Shown: positions 9,254 through 16,374 of the stretch, piece by piece | Position numbering within the stretch: the first letter of the stretch is position 1 | Layout: each line of letters starts with the position of its first letter | Source of the DNA: Tsukamurella tyrosinosolvens | GTDB lineage: Bacteria > Actinomycetota > Actinomycetes > Mycobacteriales > Mycobacteriaceae | DNA: 64,000 nt | Assembly: GCF_900104775.1 (NCBI RefSeq) | Contig: NZ_FNSA01000003.1 | Location: 496,001 to 560,000 of the forward strand | Direction: 5' to 3' | The notes under the pieces: model-generated | What the model was told of the DNA's origin: nothing | The model's input: the letters and a program-made list of their open reading frames with translations, nothing else | Databases searched by the model: none | Translations under genes and position numbers: made by a program

Positions 9254-11041
9254 ATGGACCCCATGACGAACCTCAGCGAGACCGGCGGCAACCCCCGGAT
9301 CGGCACGGCGCTCACCCCCGGTGCCACGAAGGCGCTGATGCTGGGTTCGGGCGAGCTGGGCAAGGAGGTGGTGATCGCCTTCCAGCGCCTCGGCGTCGAG
9401 ACGATCGCCGTCGACCGCTACGCGAACGCGCCCGCGATGCAGGTCGCGCACCGCAGCCACGTCATCGACATGACCGATGCGGCCGAGGTGCGGCGCGTCA
9501 TCGAGGAGGAGAAGCCCGACTTCGTGGTCCCCGAGATCGAGGCGCTCGCCACGGACGCCCTGGTCGCCATCGACGAGGAGGGCCTCGCCGAGGTCATCCC
9601 GACGGCGCGGGCCGTCGCGCTGACGATGAACCGCGAGGGCATCCGCAAGCTCGCGGCGGAGGAGCTGGGCCTGCCGTGCTCGCCGTACGCCTTCGCCTCG
9701 TCGCTCGACGAGGTGCGGACCGCGTCCCGCGAGGTCGGTTTCCCGTGCGTCATCAAGCCGGTGATGTCGAGCTCGGGCAAGGGCCAGTCGGTGGTCCGGT
9801 CGGTCGAGGAGCTCGACGGTGCCTGGGAGTACGCCGTGGAGGGCGGTCGCGTCCGCAACGAGCGGGTGATCGTCGAGGGTTTCGTCGACTTCGACTACGA
9901 GATCACGCTGCTCACGGTGCGCGTCTACGACGCCGAGCGCGGCAAGGTGGTCACCCGCTTCTGCGAGCCCATCGGGCACCGGCAGTCGGACGGCGACTAC
10001 GTCGAGTCCTGGCAGCCGCAGGCGATGAGCCAGGCCGCCTACGACGCGGCGACCTCCGTCGCGGGCCGCATCACCACCGCCCTCGGCGACGGCGGCACCG
10101 GCGGCCGCGGGGTCTTCGGGGTCGAGCTCTTCGTCAAGGGCGACGACGTCTACTTCTCCGAGGTCTCGCCCCGACCGCACGACACCGGCCTGGTGACCCT
10201 GGGCTCGCAGCGGCTCTCCGAGTTCGAGCTGCACGCCCGCGCGATCCTCGGCCTGCCCGTGGACACCTCGCTCATGTCGCCCGCGGCGTCCGCGGTGATC
10301 TACGGGACGAAGGACAGCAGCTCGGTCGCCTTCGACAGCGTCACGCGTGCGCTCGACGTACCCGAGAGCGACCTGCGCCTGTTCGGCAAGCCGGAGGGGT
10401 ACGCCAAGCGTCGGCTCGGCGTCGCGGTCGCGACCGCCGACACCGTCGAGGTGGCGCGCGCCAACGCCGCGGAGGCGGCGGGCCGGGTGGTCGTCGTCGA
10501 CAGCGAGGATCCCGTCCAGCAGGGCGCGCCGGAGACGACCGCGGTGCCGATCCAGCGCCCGCAGCCGCCGCTCGACGATCCGTCCACCCGCGCGATGCCT
10601 GCGCAGCGCCCTGCCCAGCCCCCGGTTCAGCAGCCTCCGGCGCAACAGATCCCGGTGCAGAAGGCGCCCCCGCAGTCCGCGCCGCCCCAGGCCGGCCCGG
10701 CGCAGGGCCCGGCGGGACAGCCGCCGGTCCAGCCCGCACCGCCCACGGCGGCGTCGCCCGTCGTACCGCCCGCCCCGCCGACCGCGGCCTCGCCGGTCGT
10801 GCCGCCGCAGCAGGGCTCGCCGCGCGTGGCCCCGCCCCAGGCCGGCCCCGGCGAGCCGATCGCCCCGACGAGCATGCACCCCGTCGCCGCCCGCCGGCCC
10901 GCGCCGCCGCGCCCGATCCAGCCCGCCCCGCGGCCCGCGACGGGCGAGACCGCGACGCGGCCGAAGACGCCGAAGACCGAGGAGTACGACCACAATCCGC
11001 CCACCTCGCTGGGCCTGCCCCCGCAGCGCCCGCAGGACTAG
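9254..11041 (+). CDS. purT: Formate-dependent GAR transformylase PurT with long Pro/Gln-rich tail
   Basis: Residues 1 to about 415 are a complete PurT of the ATP-grasp superfamily, which uses formate and ATP to make formyl-GAR in purine synthesis. Signatures are [20 protein letters not shown], the [21 protein letters not shown] block, [18 protein letters not shown] (ATP-binding), [27 protein letters not shown] and [15 protein letters not shown]. After residue ~415 the protein continues for some 180 residues of Pro/Gln/Ala-rich sequence ending LPPQRPQD, which is absent from ordinary PurT of roughly 390-420 residues. The start may be ATG 9254 or ATG 9263; the latter has CAGAAT seven bases upstream, fitting a leaderless start. 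The 3' end overlaps the converging erm gene by 4 bases. Confidence 0.95.
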   Translation: MDPMTNLSETGGNPRIGTALTPGATKALMLGSGELGKEVVIAFQRLGVETIAVDRYANAPAMQVAHRSHVIDMTDAAEVRRVIEEEKPDFVVPEIEALATDALVAIDEEGLAEVIPTARAVALTMNREGIRKLAAEELGLPCSPYAFASSLDEVRTASREVGFPCVIKPVMSSSGKGQSVVRSVEELDGAWEYAVEGGRVRNERVIVEGFVDFDYEITLLTVRVYDAERGKVVTRFCEPIGHRQSDGDYVESWQPQAMSQAAYDAATSVAGRITTALGDGGTGGRGVFGVELFVKGDDVYFSEVSPRPHDTGLVTLGSQRLSEFELHARAILGLPVDTSLMSPAASAVIYGTKDSSSVAFDSVTRALDVPESDLRLFGKPEGYAKRRLGVAVATADTVEVARANAAEAAGRVVVVDSEDPVQQGAPETTAVPIQRPQPPLDDPSTRAMPAQRPAQPPVQQPPAQQIPVQKAPPQSAPPQAGPAQGPAGQPPVQPAPPTAASPVVPPAPPTAASPVVPPQQGSPRVAPPQAGPGEPIAPTSMHPVAARRPAPPRPIQPAPRPATGETATRPKTPKTEEYDHNPPTSLGLPPQRPQD

Positions 11042-11814
11042 GTAGCGGACTGGGCGAAACGCTCGAAGGCCTCCACCCAGGCCTCCGCGGAGAGGTCGCG
11101 GGGGAGCGGTGTGCCGCGGTGGCCGCGCCCGGCGGCCCACCTCCGTGCCTCCGCCCGACGGTGCCGCGGCGCCACGCCCGCCAGGACCTCGGGCAGCCCG
11201 TGGCCGCGGCCGGTGAAGACGGCATGGACGAAGGCGGCGTAGTCGCGTCGCCGAGCCGGGGGAATCAGTGGCGCGTCGCGGCGGGTGATCGTCAGCAGGC
11301 CCGCGTCCACGGAGGGGCGAGGGGTGAAGGCGGAGGCCGGGATCCGTCCCGCGAGTCCGAAGTCGTACCAGGGCGACCACTGCGCAGTCATCATCGTCGC
11401 TCCGCCGACGCCGGCCCGCCGTCGCGCGACCTCCCACTGCACAATGAGGACCGCCCCGGTCCAGTGCGGCGCGTGCAGCAGCTTGCGCAGCACGGCGGTG
11501 GTCAGGTGGAAGGGCAGATTCCCCACCACCGCATGAGGTTCCGCCGGTAGCCGGTGTCGGAGGAAGTCGCCGTGCACGACGGTCACCGCCGGCAGTCGCC
11601 CACGCAGGCGCCGGGCGTGGCCGCCGTCGATCTCGACGGCGGTGACGGGGCGGCCCAGTCGGAGGAGCGGATCGGTCAAGGCGCCTGCGCCGGGGCCGAT
11701 CTCGATGATGGGCCCGTCGGTGTGGCGGGCGAGGTCGACGAAGCGGCCGATGACGGCACCGTCGGTGAGGAAGTTCTGGCCGTGCTCGTGACGGCCCCCG
11801 TGATGGGTGGGCAT
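11038..11814 (-). CDS. erm: 23S rRNA adenine N6-methyltransferase, Erm family
   Basis: This 258-residue SAM-dependent methyltransferase of the Erm/KsgA group dimethylates A2058 of 23S rRNA and so gives macrolide-lincosamide-streptogramin B resistance. The start HEHGQNFL is the Erm N-terminal signature. [11 protein letters not shown] is the SAM-binding motif [15 protein letters not shown] holds the acidic ribose ligand, VHGDFL follows, and [11 protein letters not shown] is the catalytic N-[LI]-P-[FY] motif. [11 protein letters not shown] is also typical. KsgA is unlikely because of the short C-terminus and the Erm-type opening. The GGAG site lies about nine bases before ATG 11814 and is partly buried in a hairpin. 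A leader peptide and two further hairpins upstream suggest induction by attenuation. Confidence 0.9.
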   Translation of the reverse strand: MPTHHGGRHEHGQNFLTDGAVIGRFVDLARHTDGPIIEIGPGAGALTDPLLRLGRPVTAVEIDGGHARRLRGRLPAVTVVHGDFLRHRLPAEPHAVVGNLPFHLTTAVLRKLLHAPHWTGAVLIVQWEVARRRAGVGGATMMTAQWSPWYDFGLAGRIPASAFTPRPSVDAGLLTITRRDAPLIPPARRRDYAAFVHAVFTGRGHGLPEVLAGVAPRHRRAEARRWAAGRGHRGTPLPRDLSAEAWVEAFERFAQSAT

Positions 11815-11826
11815 GAAGGGAGTTCT

Positions 11827-11886
11827 CCGGGTCGAGGATCACCCGGGCAGCGCGAATCGCCGCCCAGCGGAAGGATGCTGGGGCGG
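11827..11886 (-). promoter_or_regulatory. Hairpins in the erm leader, possible attenuator
   Basis: Two stems lie between the leader peptide and erm. Arms 11827-11832/11841-11846 (CCGGGT/ACCCGG) abut and partly cover the GGAG ribosome-binding site. Arms 11860-11868/11877-11886 pair with one bulged base. A third stem lies inside the leader reading frame (11946-11965). Alternating pairing of this kind is the usual design for macrolide-induced Erm translation; here the function is inferred. Confidence 0.5.
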
Positions 11887-11920
11887 TGAAGCCGAGATGG
11901 TGTGGTGGGCTCCGCCGCCG

Positions 11921-11983
11921 CTACGCGCGGCCGCGGTCCACGACTGCCGCCGCTGCTGCGGCGGCTGCTGCCGAAGAACTCAC
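11921..11983 (-). CDS. Putative erm leader peptide (20 residues)
   Basis: A short reading frame begins GTG 11983 and ends TAG 11921, giving S3-A9-VVDRGRA after the initiator. It ends 106 bases before erm on the same strand. A TAGGGT -10 element sits seven bases before the GTG with no Shine-Dalgarno, so it would be the first thing translated on a leaderless transcript. The poly-Ala codons coincide with a perfect 8-bp hairpin (arms 11946-11953 and 11958-11965, loop TGCT). The AAVV tract recalls the IAVV stalling motif of some Erm leader peptides, but this resemblance is short. No protein evidence exists, so the call rests on position, promoter and structure. Confidence 0.5.
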   Translation of the reverse strand: MSSSAAAAAAAAAVVDRGRA

Positions 11984-11990
11984 GAGGTGC

Positions 11991-12028
11991 ACCCTAGGTG
12001 CCGGAGCGGCGGGATGCCAGCGGATTAT
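11991..12028 (-). promoter_or_regulatory. Putative WhiB7-type promoter of erm leader
   Basis: On the minus strand, CTGGCA (12020-12015) and TAGGGT (11996-11991) are 18 bases apart, and an A/T stretch (ATAAT) lies three bases upstream of the -35 hexamer. An A/T block just before the -35 is the known hallmark of WhiB7-activated resistance promoters in mycobacteria. Part of the A/T block is the stop codon of the upstream gene, so the match could be partly chance. Confidence 0.45.
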
Positions 12029-12747
12029 CCGCGCTGCAGCCAGTAGGCCTGCGACTTGATCCGGTCCTTGGGCAGGCCGAAGTCGCGCTTCGCGGCCTTG
12101 GTGATCTCGCGCGTCGCCTTGGTCTCGGCGGCGACGAACAGGAAGGCGTCCGAACCGATTCCGCCGCCGATCACGGTGGAGACCAGTGTGGCGCCGCGGT
12201 TCTCGCGCGGCACCCAGGTGACGGCCTCGCTCTGCACGGGCAGCTCCCGCTCGGCGTCGTGCTGGTACTCCAGGTACACGCGACAGGGGGCCTGCGCGGT
12301 GCCGAGGATGCTGTTGATGGCGGGGATCGAGGCGGCGTCGCCCACGAGCACGTACTCCGACGGTGCCGGCTCCTCCGGGACCGTCAGGTCGGCGCCCATC
12401 ATGGTGGCGGCGATGCGGTCGCCGGGCTCGGCGTCGAGGGCCCAGCGCGGCGCGGGACCCTCGTGCATCGCGAACTCGATCGTGAACTCCGAGCCCTCCG
12501 GCGCGACGATCGTGTAGCCGCGCTGCACGAGCGTCCCCTCGTCCGCATCGGTGGTGGCAGCACCGCTCTTCGGCACCCACAGGCGCACCCACATGGTCGG
12601 GAACCACGGGTTCTCCTGCAGGAAGTCGCCGCCGTCGAAACGGATCCGGTGGTAGTGCTCGCTGACGGCCTCCGTCGACAGCACCGTGAAAACGTAGTCG
12701 TCCGCCCGCATCGCCTTGAGGATCAGGCCGGTCACTCCTCTACCCAT
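12025..12747 (-). CDS. Siderophore-interacting protein (ferric-siderophore reductase, ViuB-like)
   Basis: This 240-residue flavin- and NAD(P)H-binding protein of the SIP family removes iron from imported ferric siderophores in the cytosol. Typical features are the N-terminal β-barrel with HYHRIRFDGGDF and RGYTIVAPEGSEFTIEFAMH, the FAD-contact stretch GPAPRWALDAEPGDRI, and the nucleotide fold VLVGDAASIPAINSIL. The C-terminal VAAETKATREITK...YWLQRG is also family-typical. TAGCCT lies seven bases before the ATG, suggesting a leaderless message. An IdeR/DtxR-like box overlaps this -10, so iron should repress it. It is divergent from the BacA-like ABC transporter and lies directly upstream of the erm leader. 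Confidence 0.9.
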   Translation of the reverse strand: MGRGVTGLILKAMRADDYVFTVLSTEAVSEHYHRIRFDGGDFLQENPWFPTMWVRLWVPKSGAATTDADEGTLVQRGYTIVAPEGSEFTIEFAMHEGPAPRWALDAEPGDRIAATMMGADLTVPEEPAPSEYVLVGDAASIPAINSILGTAQAPCRVYLEYQHDAERELPVQSEAVTWVPRENRGATLVSTVIGGGIGSDAFLFVAAETKATREITKAAKRDFGLPKDRIKSQAYWLQRG

Positions 12748-12766
12748 GAAGCTGAGGCTACCCTAA
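12748..12766 (-). promoter_or_regulatory. IdeR/DtxR-like iron box
   Basis: The minus-strand 19-mer begins TTAGGGTAGCCTCAGC and matches about 14 of 19 positions of the DtxR/IdeR consensus TTAGGTTAGGCTAACCTAA. It covers the predicted -10 (TAGCCT) of the siderophore-interacting protein gene, so iron-loaded IdeR would block transcription. Confidence 0.6.
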
Positions 12767-12861
12767 TCAACCCGATCATCGCGAGCACATGCCACGTGCG
12801 CTGGGGCGATACGGGTTAAGCTTCCTCAATTTTTCACACGGTCCAGCAGAGGAGCCGCGGG

Positions 12862-14703
12862 ATGGAGATGTCCAACGATTGGGGTGCGGAGTGGGCCGCG
12901 AGCGCGTGGTGGCTGCTCAAGGCAGTCGCGATCACCACGCCGATCTTCGTGATCGTGCTCGCTATCTGCTTCGTGAGCACGCGGTGGGGGCGGCAGTTCT
13001 GGCGCGTCTCCGGCGCCTACTTCACGGGCCGCGACTCCTGGCGCGTCTACGCCCGGATCCTGCTGCTCATCGTGTCGACGCTGGCGGCCGTCCGGCTGTC
13101 GGTGCTGTTCACGTACTTCTACAACGACTCGCAGACGGCGCTGCAGTACGCCGTGCAGGCGGTGTCGAAGGGGGATTCGCCGGCGCTGCAGGCGGCCGAG
13201 GACGGATTCTGGTTGTCGATGCGGATCTTCGCGCTGCTCGCCGTGCTGTGGGTGGCGCGGGCGCTGATCGACTACCTCGTGAACCAGTGGCTCGTCATCG
13301 ACTGGCGGATCTGGCTCACCGAGCGCATCGTCGACGACTACCTCGACGGTGAGGCGTACTACCGCAACCGATTCATCGACGACACGATCGACAACCCCGA
13401 CCAGCGGATCCAGGCGGACATCACCGCGTTCGTGGGCACGTCGGTGTCCCTGTCGTTCGGGGCGGTCAGCGCGGTGGCGTCGATCATCTCCTTCACGAAG
13501 ATCCTCTGGGAGTTGTCCGCGCCCATGACGATCCTCGGCGTCACGATTCCGCGGGCGATGCTGTGGCTGGTGTTCGCGTACGTCCTGATCAGCACGGTGA
13601 TCGCGTTCTGGATCGGCCGGCCGCTCATCAATCTCAACTTCATCAACGAGCGCCTCACCGCCGCCTACCGGTACGCGCTCGTGCGGCTCCGGGACAACGC
13701 CGAGCGGGTGGCGTTCTACCAGGGCGAGCAGGTGGAGCGGCGCACCCTGCTCGGCCGCTTCTCGGCCGTGATCGCGAACACCTGGGCGATCGTGTTCCGC
13801 TCCCTGAAGTTCAGTGGGTGGAACCTCACGGTGAGTCAGACGGCGGAGGTGTTCCCGATGGCGATCCAGGCGCCGCGGGTGTTCTCCGGCGAGCTCACCA
13901 TCGGTGACGTCAGCCAGACCGCGAGTGCGTTCCGGCAGGTGCACGACTCGCTGTCCTTCTTCCGCCTGTCGTACGACGACTTCGCGGAGTACCGCGCGTC
14001 CCTCATCCGTCTGGACGGCCTCCTCGCGGCCGACGAGGAGTCCCGGAAACTGCCGCGCATCAAGGGAACCGACGAGGATCGTTCCGTGCGTCTGGACGGC
14101 ATCGAGGTCCGCAAGCCCGACGGCGCCGTGCTCGTCGAGGACCTCCGGCTGCGGCTGCAGCCCGGCGACGCCGTGGTCGTCAAGGGGGTGTCGGGCTCCG
14201 GTAAGACGACGCTGCTCCGCGCGCTCGCGAGGATCTGGCCGTACGCGGACGGGGAGATCGGGCGTCCCGCCGGGTCCGAGACGCTGTTCCTGTCCCAACT
14301 GCCGTACCTGCCGCTCGGAGACCTTCGCACCGCGCTCAGCTACCCGGCGGAGCTGGGCGCGTTCAGCGACGACGCGCTGCGGGAGGCCCTCGGCGAGGTC
14401 TTCCTGCCGCACCTCGCGGACCGACTCGACGACGAGGACGACTGGGCCGCCGTGCTCTCCCCGGGGGAACAGCAGCGCATCGCGTTCGCGCGCATCCTCC
14501 TGATCAGGCCGCAGGCGGTGTTCCTCGACGAGGCCACGTCCGCGGTCGACGAGGGGCTCGAGCACGCGCTGTACACCCTGATCCGCGCCGATGTGCCCGA
14601 GGCCGTGCTCGTGAGCGTCGCCCACCGCAGCACCGTCGACCGGCATCACGCGCACCGTCTCGAACTAGACGGGAGCGGATCGTGGGAGTACTCAGCCCTG
14701 TAG
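12862..14703 (+). CDS. SbmA/BacA-type ABC transporter (Rv1819c-like), permease-ATPase fusion
   Basis: This 613-residue protein has an N-terminal SbmA/BacA membrane domain (about six helices to residue ~330) and a C-terminal ABC ATPase. The membrane part carries WRIWLTERIVDDYLDGEAYYR and DNPDQRIQADITAFV, hallmarks of the family. The ATPase has Walker A GVSGSGKTTLLRA, signature LSPGEQQRIAFARIL, Walker B AVFLDEATSAVDE and the switch His in VAHRST. M. tuberculosis Rv1819c, with the same layout, imports vitamin B12 and other hydrophilic molecules including some antibiotics. AGGAG stands seven bases before ATG 12862. Being divergent from an iron-regulated siderophore gene, it may serve siderophore or cobalamin uptake, which is inference. 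Confidence 0.85.
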   Translation: MEMSNDWGAEWAASAWWLLKAVAITTPIFVIVLAICFVSTRWGRQFWRVSGAYFTGRDSWRVYARILLLIVSTLAAVRLSVLFTYFYNDSQTALQYAVQAVSKGDSPALQAAEDGFWLSMRIFALLAVLWVARALIDYLVNQWLVIDWRIWLTERIVDDYLDGEAYYRNRFIDDTIDNPDQRIQADITAFVGTSVSLSFGAVSAVASIISFTKILWELSAPMTILGVTIPRAMLWLVFAYVLISTVIAFWIGRPLINLNFINERLTAAYRYALVRLRDNAERVAFYQGEQVERRTLLGRFSAVIANTWAIVFRSLKFSGWNLTVSQTAEVFPMAIQAPRVFSGELTIGDVSQTASAFRQVHDSLSFFRLSYDDFAEYRASLIRLDGLLAADEESRKLPRIKGTDEDRSVRLDGIEVRKPDGAVLVEDLRLRLQPGDAVVVKGVSGSGKTTLLRALARIWPYADGEIGRPAGSETLFLSQLPYLPLGDLRTALSYPAELGAFSDDALREALGEVFLPHLADRLDDEDDWAAVLSPGEQQRIAFARILLIRPQAVFLDEATSAVDEGLEHALYTLIRADVPEAVLVSVAHRSTVDRHHAHRLELDGSGSWEYSAL

Positions 14704-15417
14704 GCCCGGTACGAGGTCGCGGCCGCCGACGTAGACCGTCCGCCCCGGCGGGGTCCCGGAATCCGCGGCTCCGGCGATCGCGGCGGCGAATTCGCTGACC
14801 GTCGGCAGGGGGCCGTGGCTGCGCCGTTCCTCGACGGCGGCGGGGTCGCGGCGCTCCAGGAGGCGAACGATGATCGTGCCCTCGATCATGTCGCCGGACA
14901 CCACGCGCAGGTCGAGGTCCTCGTCCGCCGCGAGCGCGCGCAGCGCCCGTTCTCCGGCGAGCTTGCTGGCCGCGATCGGCTCGTAGCCGGCGGGCACGGG
15001 ATGGGTCTCGGAGAAGTGGGCCTGGTGGCTGGTCACGAAGACGATCCGCCCGCCGGGCCGCAGCCGCTCCGCGGCGGCCTGGGCGGCCGCGACCTGCGCG
15101 TCCCGGTTCAGCCGCATCGCGTAGTCCGCGTCCGCGCCCAGCTCGAGTCCGCCGGATGCGTTGAGGACGACGGCGTCGATGCCGCCGAACTCGGCGACCG
15201 CCGCATCGAGCAGGCGGGTCGGGCCGTCGGTGGTGGTCACGTCCGCGCCCACCGCGATCGCCCGCCCGCCGGCCTCGCGGACCAGCGCGCACACCTTCTC
15301 GGCGCGACGCTCCTTCTCCCGGTAGTTCACCACCACGTCGTGCCCGCGCGCGCCGAGCGCCACCGCCGTCTCGGCGCCCACCCCGCGGGACGCCCCGGTC
15401 ACCACTACGACCGCCAT
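14692..15417 (-). CDS. Short-chain dehydrogenase/reductase-like protein lacking the canonical Tyr
   Basis: This 241-residue Rossmann-fold protein opens with VVVVTGASRGVG for NAD(P) binding and has VVLNASGG in place of NNAG and VTSHQA holding the catalytic-like Ser. The usual YxxxK is altered: the Lys of AASK is preceded at -4 by Ile, with a Tyr three residues further upstream (GYEPIAASK). So it may not be a classical dehydrogenase. The ATG at 15417 is chosen because GGAGG lies before it and the Rossmann strand begins at once. It is divergent from an HxlR regulator across a strong inverted repeat and is therefore its likely target. The 3' end overlaps the ABC transporter tail by 12 bases. Confidence 0.8.
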   Translation of the reverse strand: MAVVVVTGASRGVGAETAVALGARGHDVVVNYREKERRAEKVCALVREAGGRAIAVGADVTTTDGPTRLLDAAVAEFGGIDAVVLNASGGLELGADADYAMRLNRDAQVAAAQAAAERLRPGGRIVFVTSHQAHFSETHPVPAGYEPIAASKLAGERALRALAADEDLDLRVVSGDMIEGTIIVRLLERRDPAAVEERRSHGPLPTVSEFAAAIAGAADSGTPPGRTVYVGGRDLVPGLQG

Positions 15418-15431
15418 CGCCGAACCTCCGT

Positions 15432-15479
15432 GCTTCTGATTTCGAACTGCGGTCAGCATGACGCTTCGAATTCAGAAGC
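15432..15479. promoter_or_regulatory. Inverted-repeat operator between SDR and HxlR genes
   Basis: Arms at 15432-15446 (GCTTCTGATTTCGAA) and 15465-15479 are inverted copies with 14 of 15 positions matching, 18 bases apart. The right arm ends five bases before the HxlR -10 element, and the left arm lies just upstream of the SDR gene. HxlR proteins bind such dyads, so this is the likely shared operator. Confidence 0.65.
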
Positions 15480-15484
15480 GCAAG

Positions 15485-15490
15485 TAGGCT
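15485..15490 (+). promoter_or_regulatory. -10 element of leaderless HxlR gene
   Basis: TAGGCT seven bases before GTG 15498, without a Shine-Dalgarno. It directly follows the right arm of the operator. Confidence 0.5.
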
Positions 15491-15497
15491 CTGTTCC

Positions 15498-15806
15498 GTG
15501 TCAGTGCGTGATGTGGTGCCCCAGCGGCGCGAGGACCCGGACTCCGAGGTCGTCGCGGCGATGGATCTGCTCGGCCAGCGCTGGGTGCTGCGCATCGTCT
15601 GGGAACTCGAGCCCGGCTCGCTGGGCTTCCTCGAATTGCGCAGGCGCATGGGCAATTGCAGCTCCAGCGTGCTCGCCACCCGGCTCGCGCAATTGGTCGA
15701 GAAGGGCATCGCCCGCAAACTCCCCGACAAGCAGTACGAACTCACGCCCCGCGGCGAGGCGCTCGGCCGCGCCCTGTGGCCGGTCTGGGACTGGGCCGCG
15801 GGCTGA
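15498..15806 (+). CDS. HxlR-family transcriptional regulator
   Basis: This 102-residue winged-helix protein has the HxlR pattern: an N-terminal DSEVVAAMDLLGQRWVLRIVWELEPG, the FLELRRRMGNCSSSVLATRLAQLVEKGIARK recognition region and the wing YELTPRGEALG. The usual conserved N-terminal Cys of many redox/electrophile-sensing HxlR proteins is absent; here the place is taken by DSEV. A Cys does occur at the start of the recognition helix (GNCSSS). It starts at GTG 15498 on a probably leaderless message and is divergent from the SDR-like gene, its likely target, through a 15-bp inverted repeat. Confidence 0.88.
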   Translation: MSVRDVVPQRREDPDSEVVAAMDLLGQRWVLRIVWELEPGSLGFLELRRRMGNCSSSVLATRLAQLVEKGIARKLPDKQYELTPRGEALGRALWPVWDWAAG

Positions 15807-15816
15807 GCCGCACTCC

Positions 15817-15855
15817 GTGTCGGATGGTGACCGCTGAGCGACCACAATCCGACAC
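15817..15855. terminator. Imperfect hairpin after HxlR gene
   Basis: Outer arms 15817-15825 (GTGTCGGAT) and 15847-15855 are perfect 9-bp inverted copies, and the inner part pairs at about six of nine further positions around TGA. It lies just past the HxlR stop and is a probable factor-independent terminator without a U-tract. Confidence 0.5.
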
Positions 15856-15910
15856 AGGATGCGCCTTGAACGAGCGTGCCGATCGCGGCGCGTCGGTCGT
15901 GACACTCGCT

Positions 15911-15916
15911 TAGGAT
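15911..15916 (+). promoter_or_regulatory. -10 element upstream of frameshifted secreted-protein gene
   Basis: TAGGAT seven bases before ATG 15924, with no ribosome-binding site, so again a leaderless arrangement. Confidence 0.45.
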
Positions 15917-15923
15917 GTTGCGC

Positions 15924-16282
15924 ATGCAGAAGCGGACGATTCGGACCTTTCCTGGCGTGTTCGCCGCGGCGGCGATGGCGCTGGTGGTGCCCGGCGTGGT
16001 CGGGGTGGGCGCAGCATCCGCGATCCCACTGTCGGGCGGGAGTGCCGGATGTTCGAGATGAAGCCGGGCTACGAGTGCCGGTTCGGGGAGTGGCGCATCG
16101 ACCGTTCGCCGCCTCGGGTGGGCAAGGCGTGTGAGACCTTCGACAAGGCGCCCGGGCTCGTGTGCCGAGCCGGTCGCTGGCGCGCGGATACGACGCCGGA
16201 GGTCGGCGAACCGTGCAGGCCGTCGATGAGCGATAGGGGCCGCGGGCTGGAATGCCGCGGCGGCACGTGGCGCCGCGAGTAG
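15924..16282 (+). pseudogene. Small secreted Cys-repeat protein, apparent frameshift
   Basis: ATG 15924 opens a 45-codon frame that encodes a clear signal peptide (MQKRTIRTFPGVFAAAAMAL, Ala-Ser-Ala cleavage site near residue 33) and then stops at 16059-16061. A second frame, open from about 16022 to TAG 16282, encodes three repeats of about 22-25 residues of the form VGxxC-x(8-12)-CRxGxWR: VGRECRMFEM.., VGKACETFDK.. and VGEPCRPSMS... Joining signal peptide and repeats needs a one-base shift around 16018-16031. The simplest reading is a secreted protein with three two-Cys repeats broken by a single-base deletion. A sequencing error or programmed frameshift cannot be excluded. Function unknown. 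Confidence 0.65.
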
Positions 16283-16320
16283 TGCGTCGGCCACCGAATT
16301 AGAATCATCATGAGCGAAAA

Positions 16321-16354
16321 GTGCCGCCGCCCCGAAAAATCGGGACGGCGGCAC
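16321..16354. terminator. Bidirectional hairpin terminator
   Basis: Arms 16321-16335 (GTGCCGCCGCCCCGA) and 16340-16354 pair at 14 of 15 positions around a four-base A loop. It lies between the converging secreted-protein and ferredoxin reductase genes. Confidence 0.75.
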
Positions 16355-16374
16355 CGTCGTACTAGGGCTCGTGA

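Noticed and set aside
10500-11041. PurT tail considered as a separate overlapping gene
   Set aside because: The frame is continuous with the catalytic domain and no start codon with a ribosome-binding site opens it independently.
9676-11550. 624-codon plus-strand frame overlapping purT and antisense to erm
   Set aside because: Arg-rich alternate frame of purT; the two genuine genes fully explain the DNA.
12826-14655. 609-codon minus-strand frame opposite the BacA-like transporter
   Set aside because: Antisense shadow rich in Arg, His, Glu and Asp. All ABC motifs are on the plus strand.
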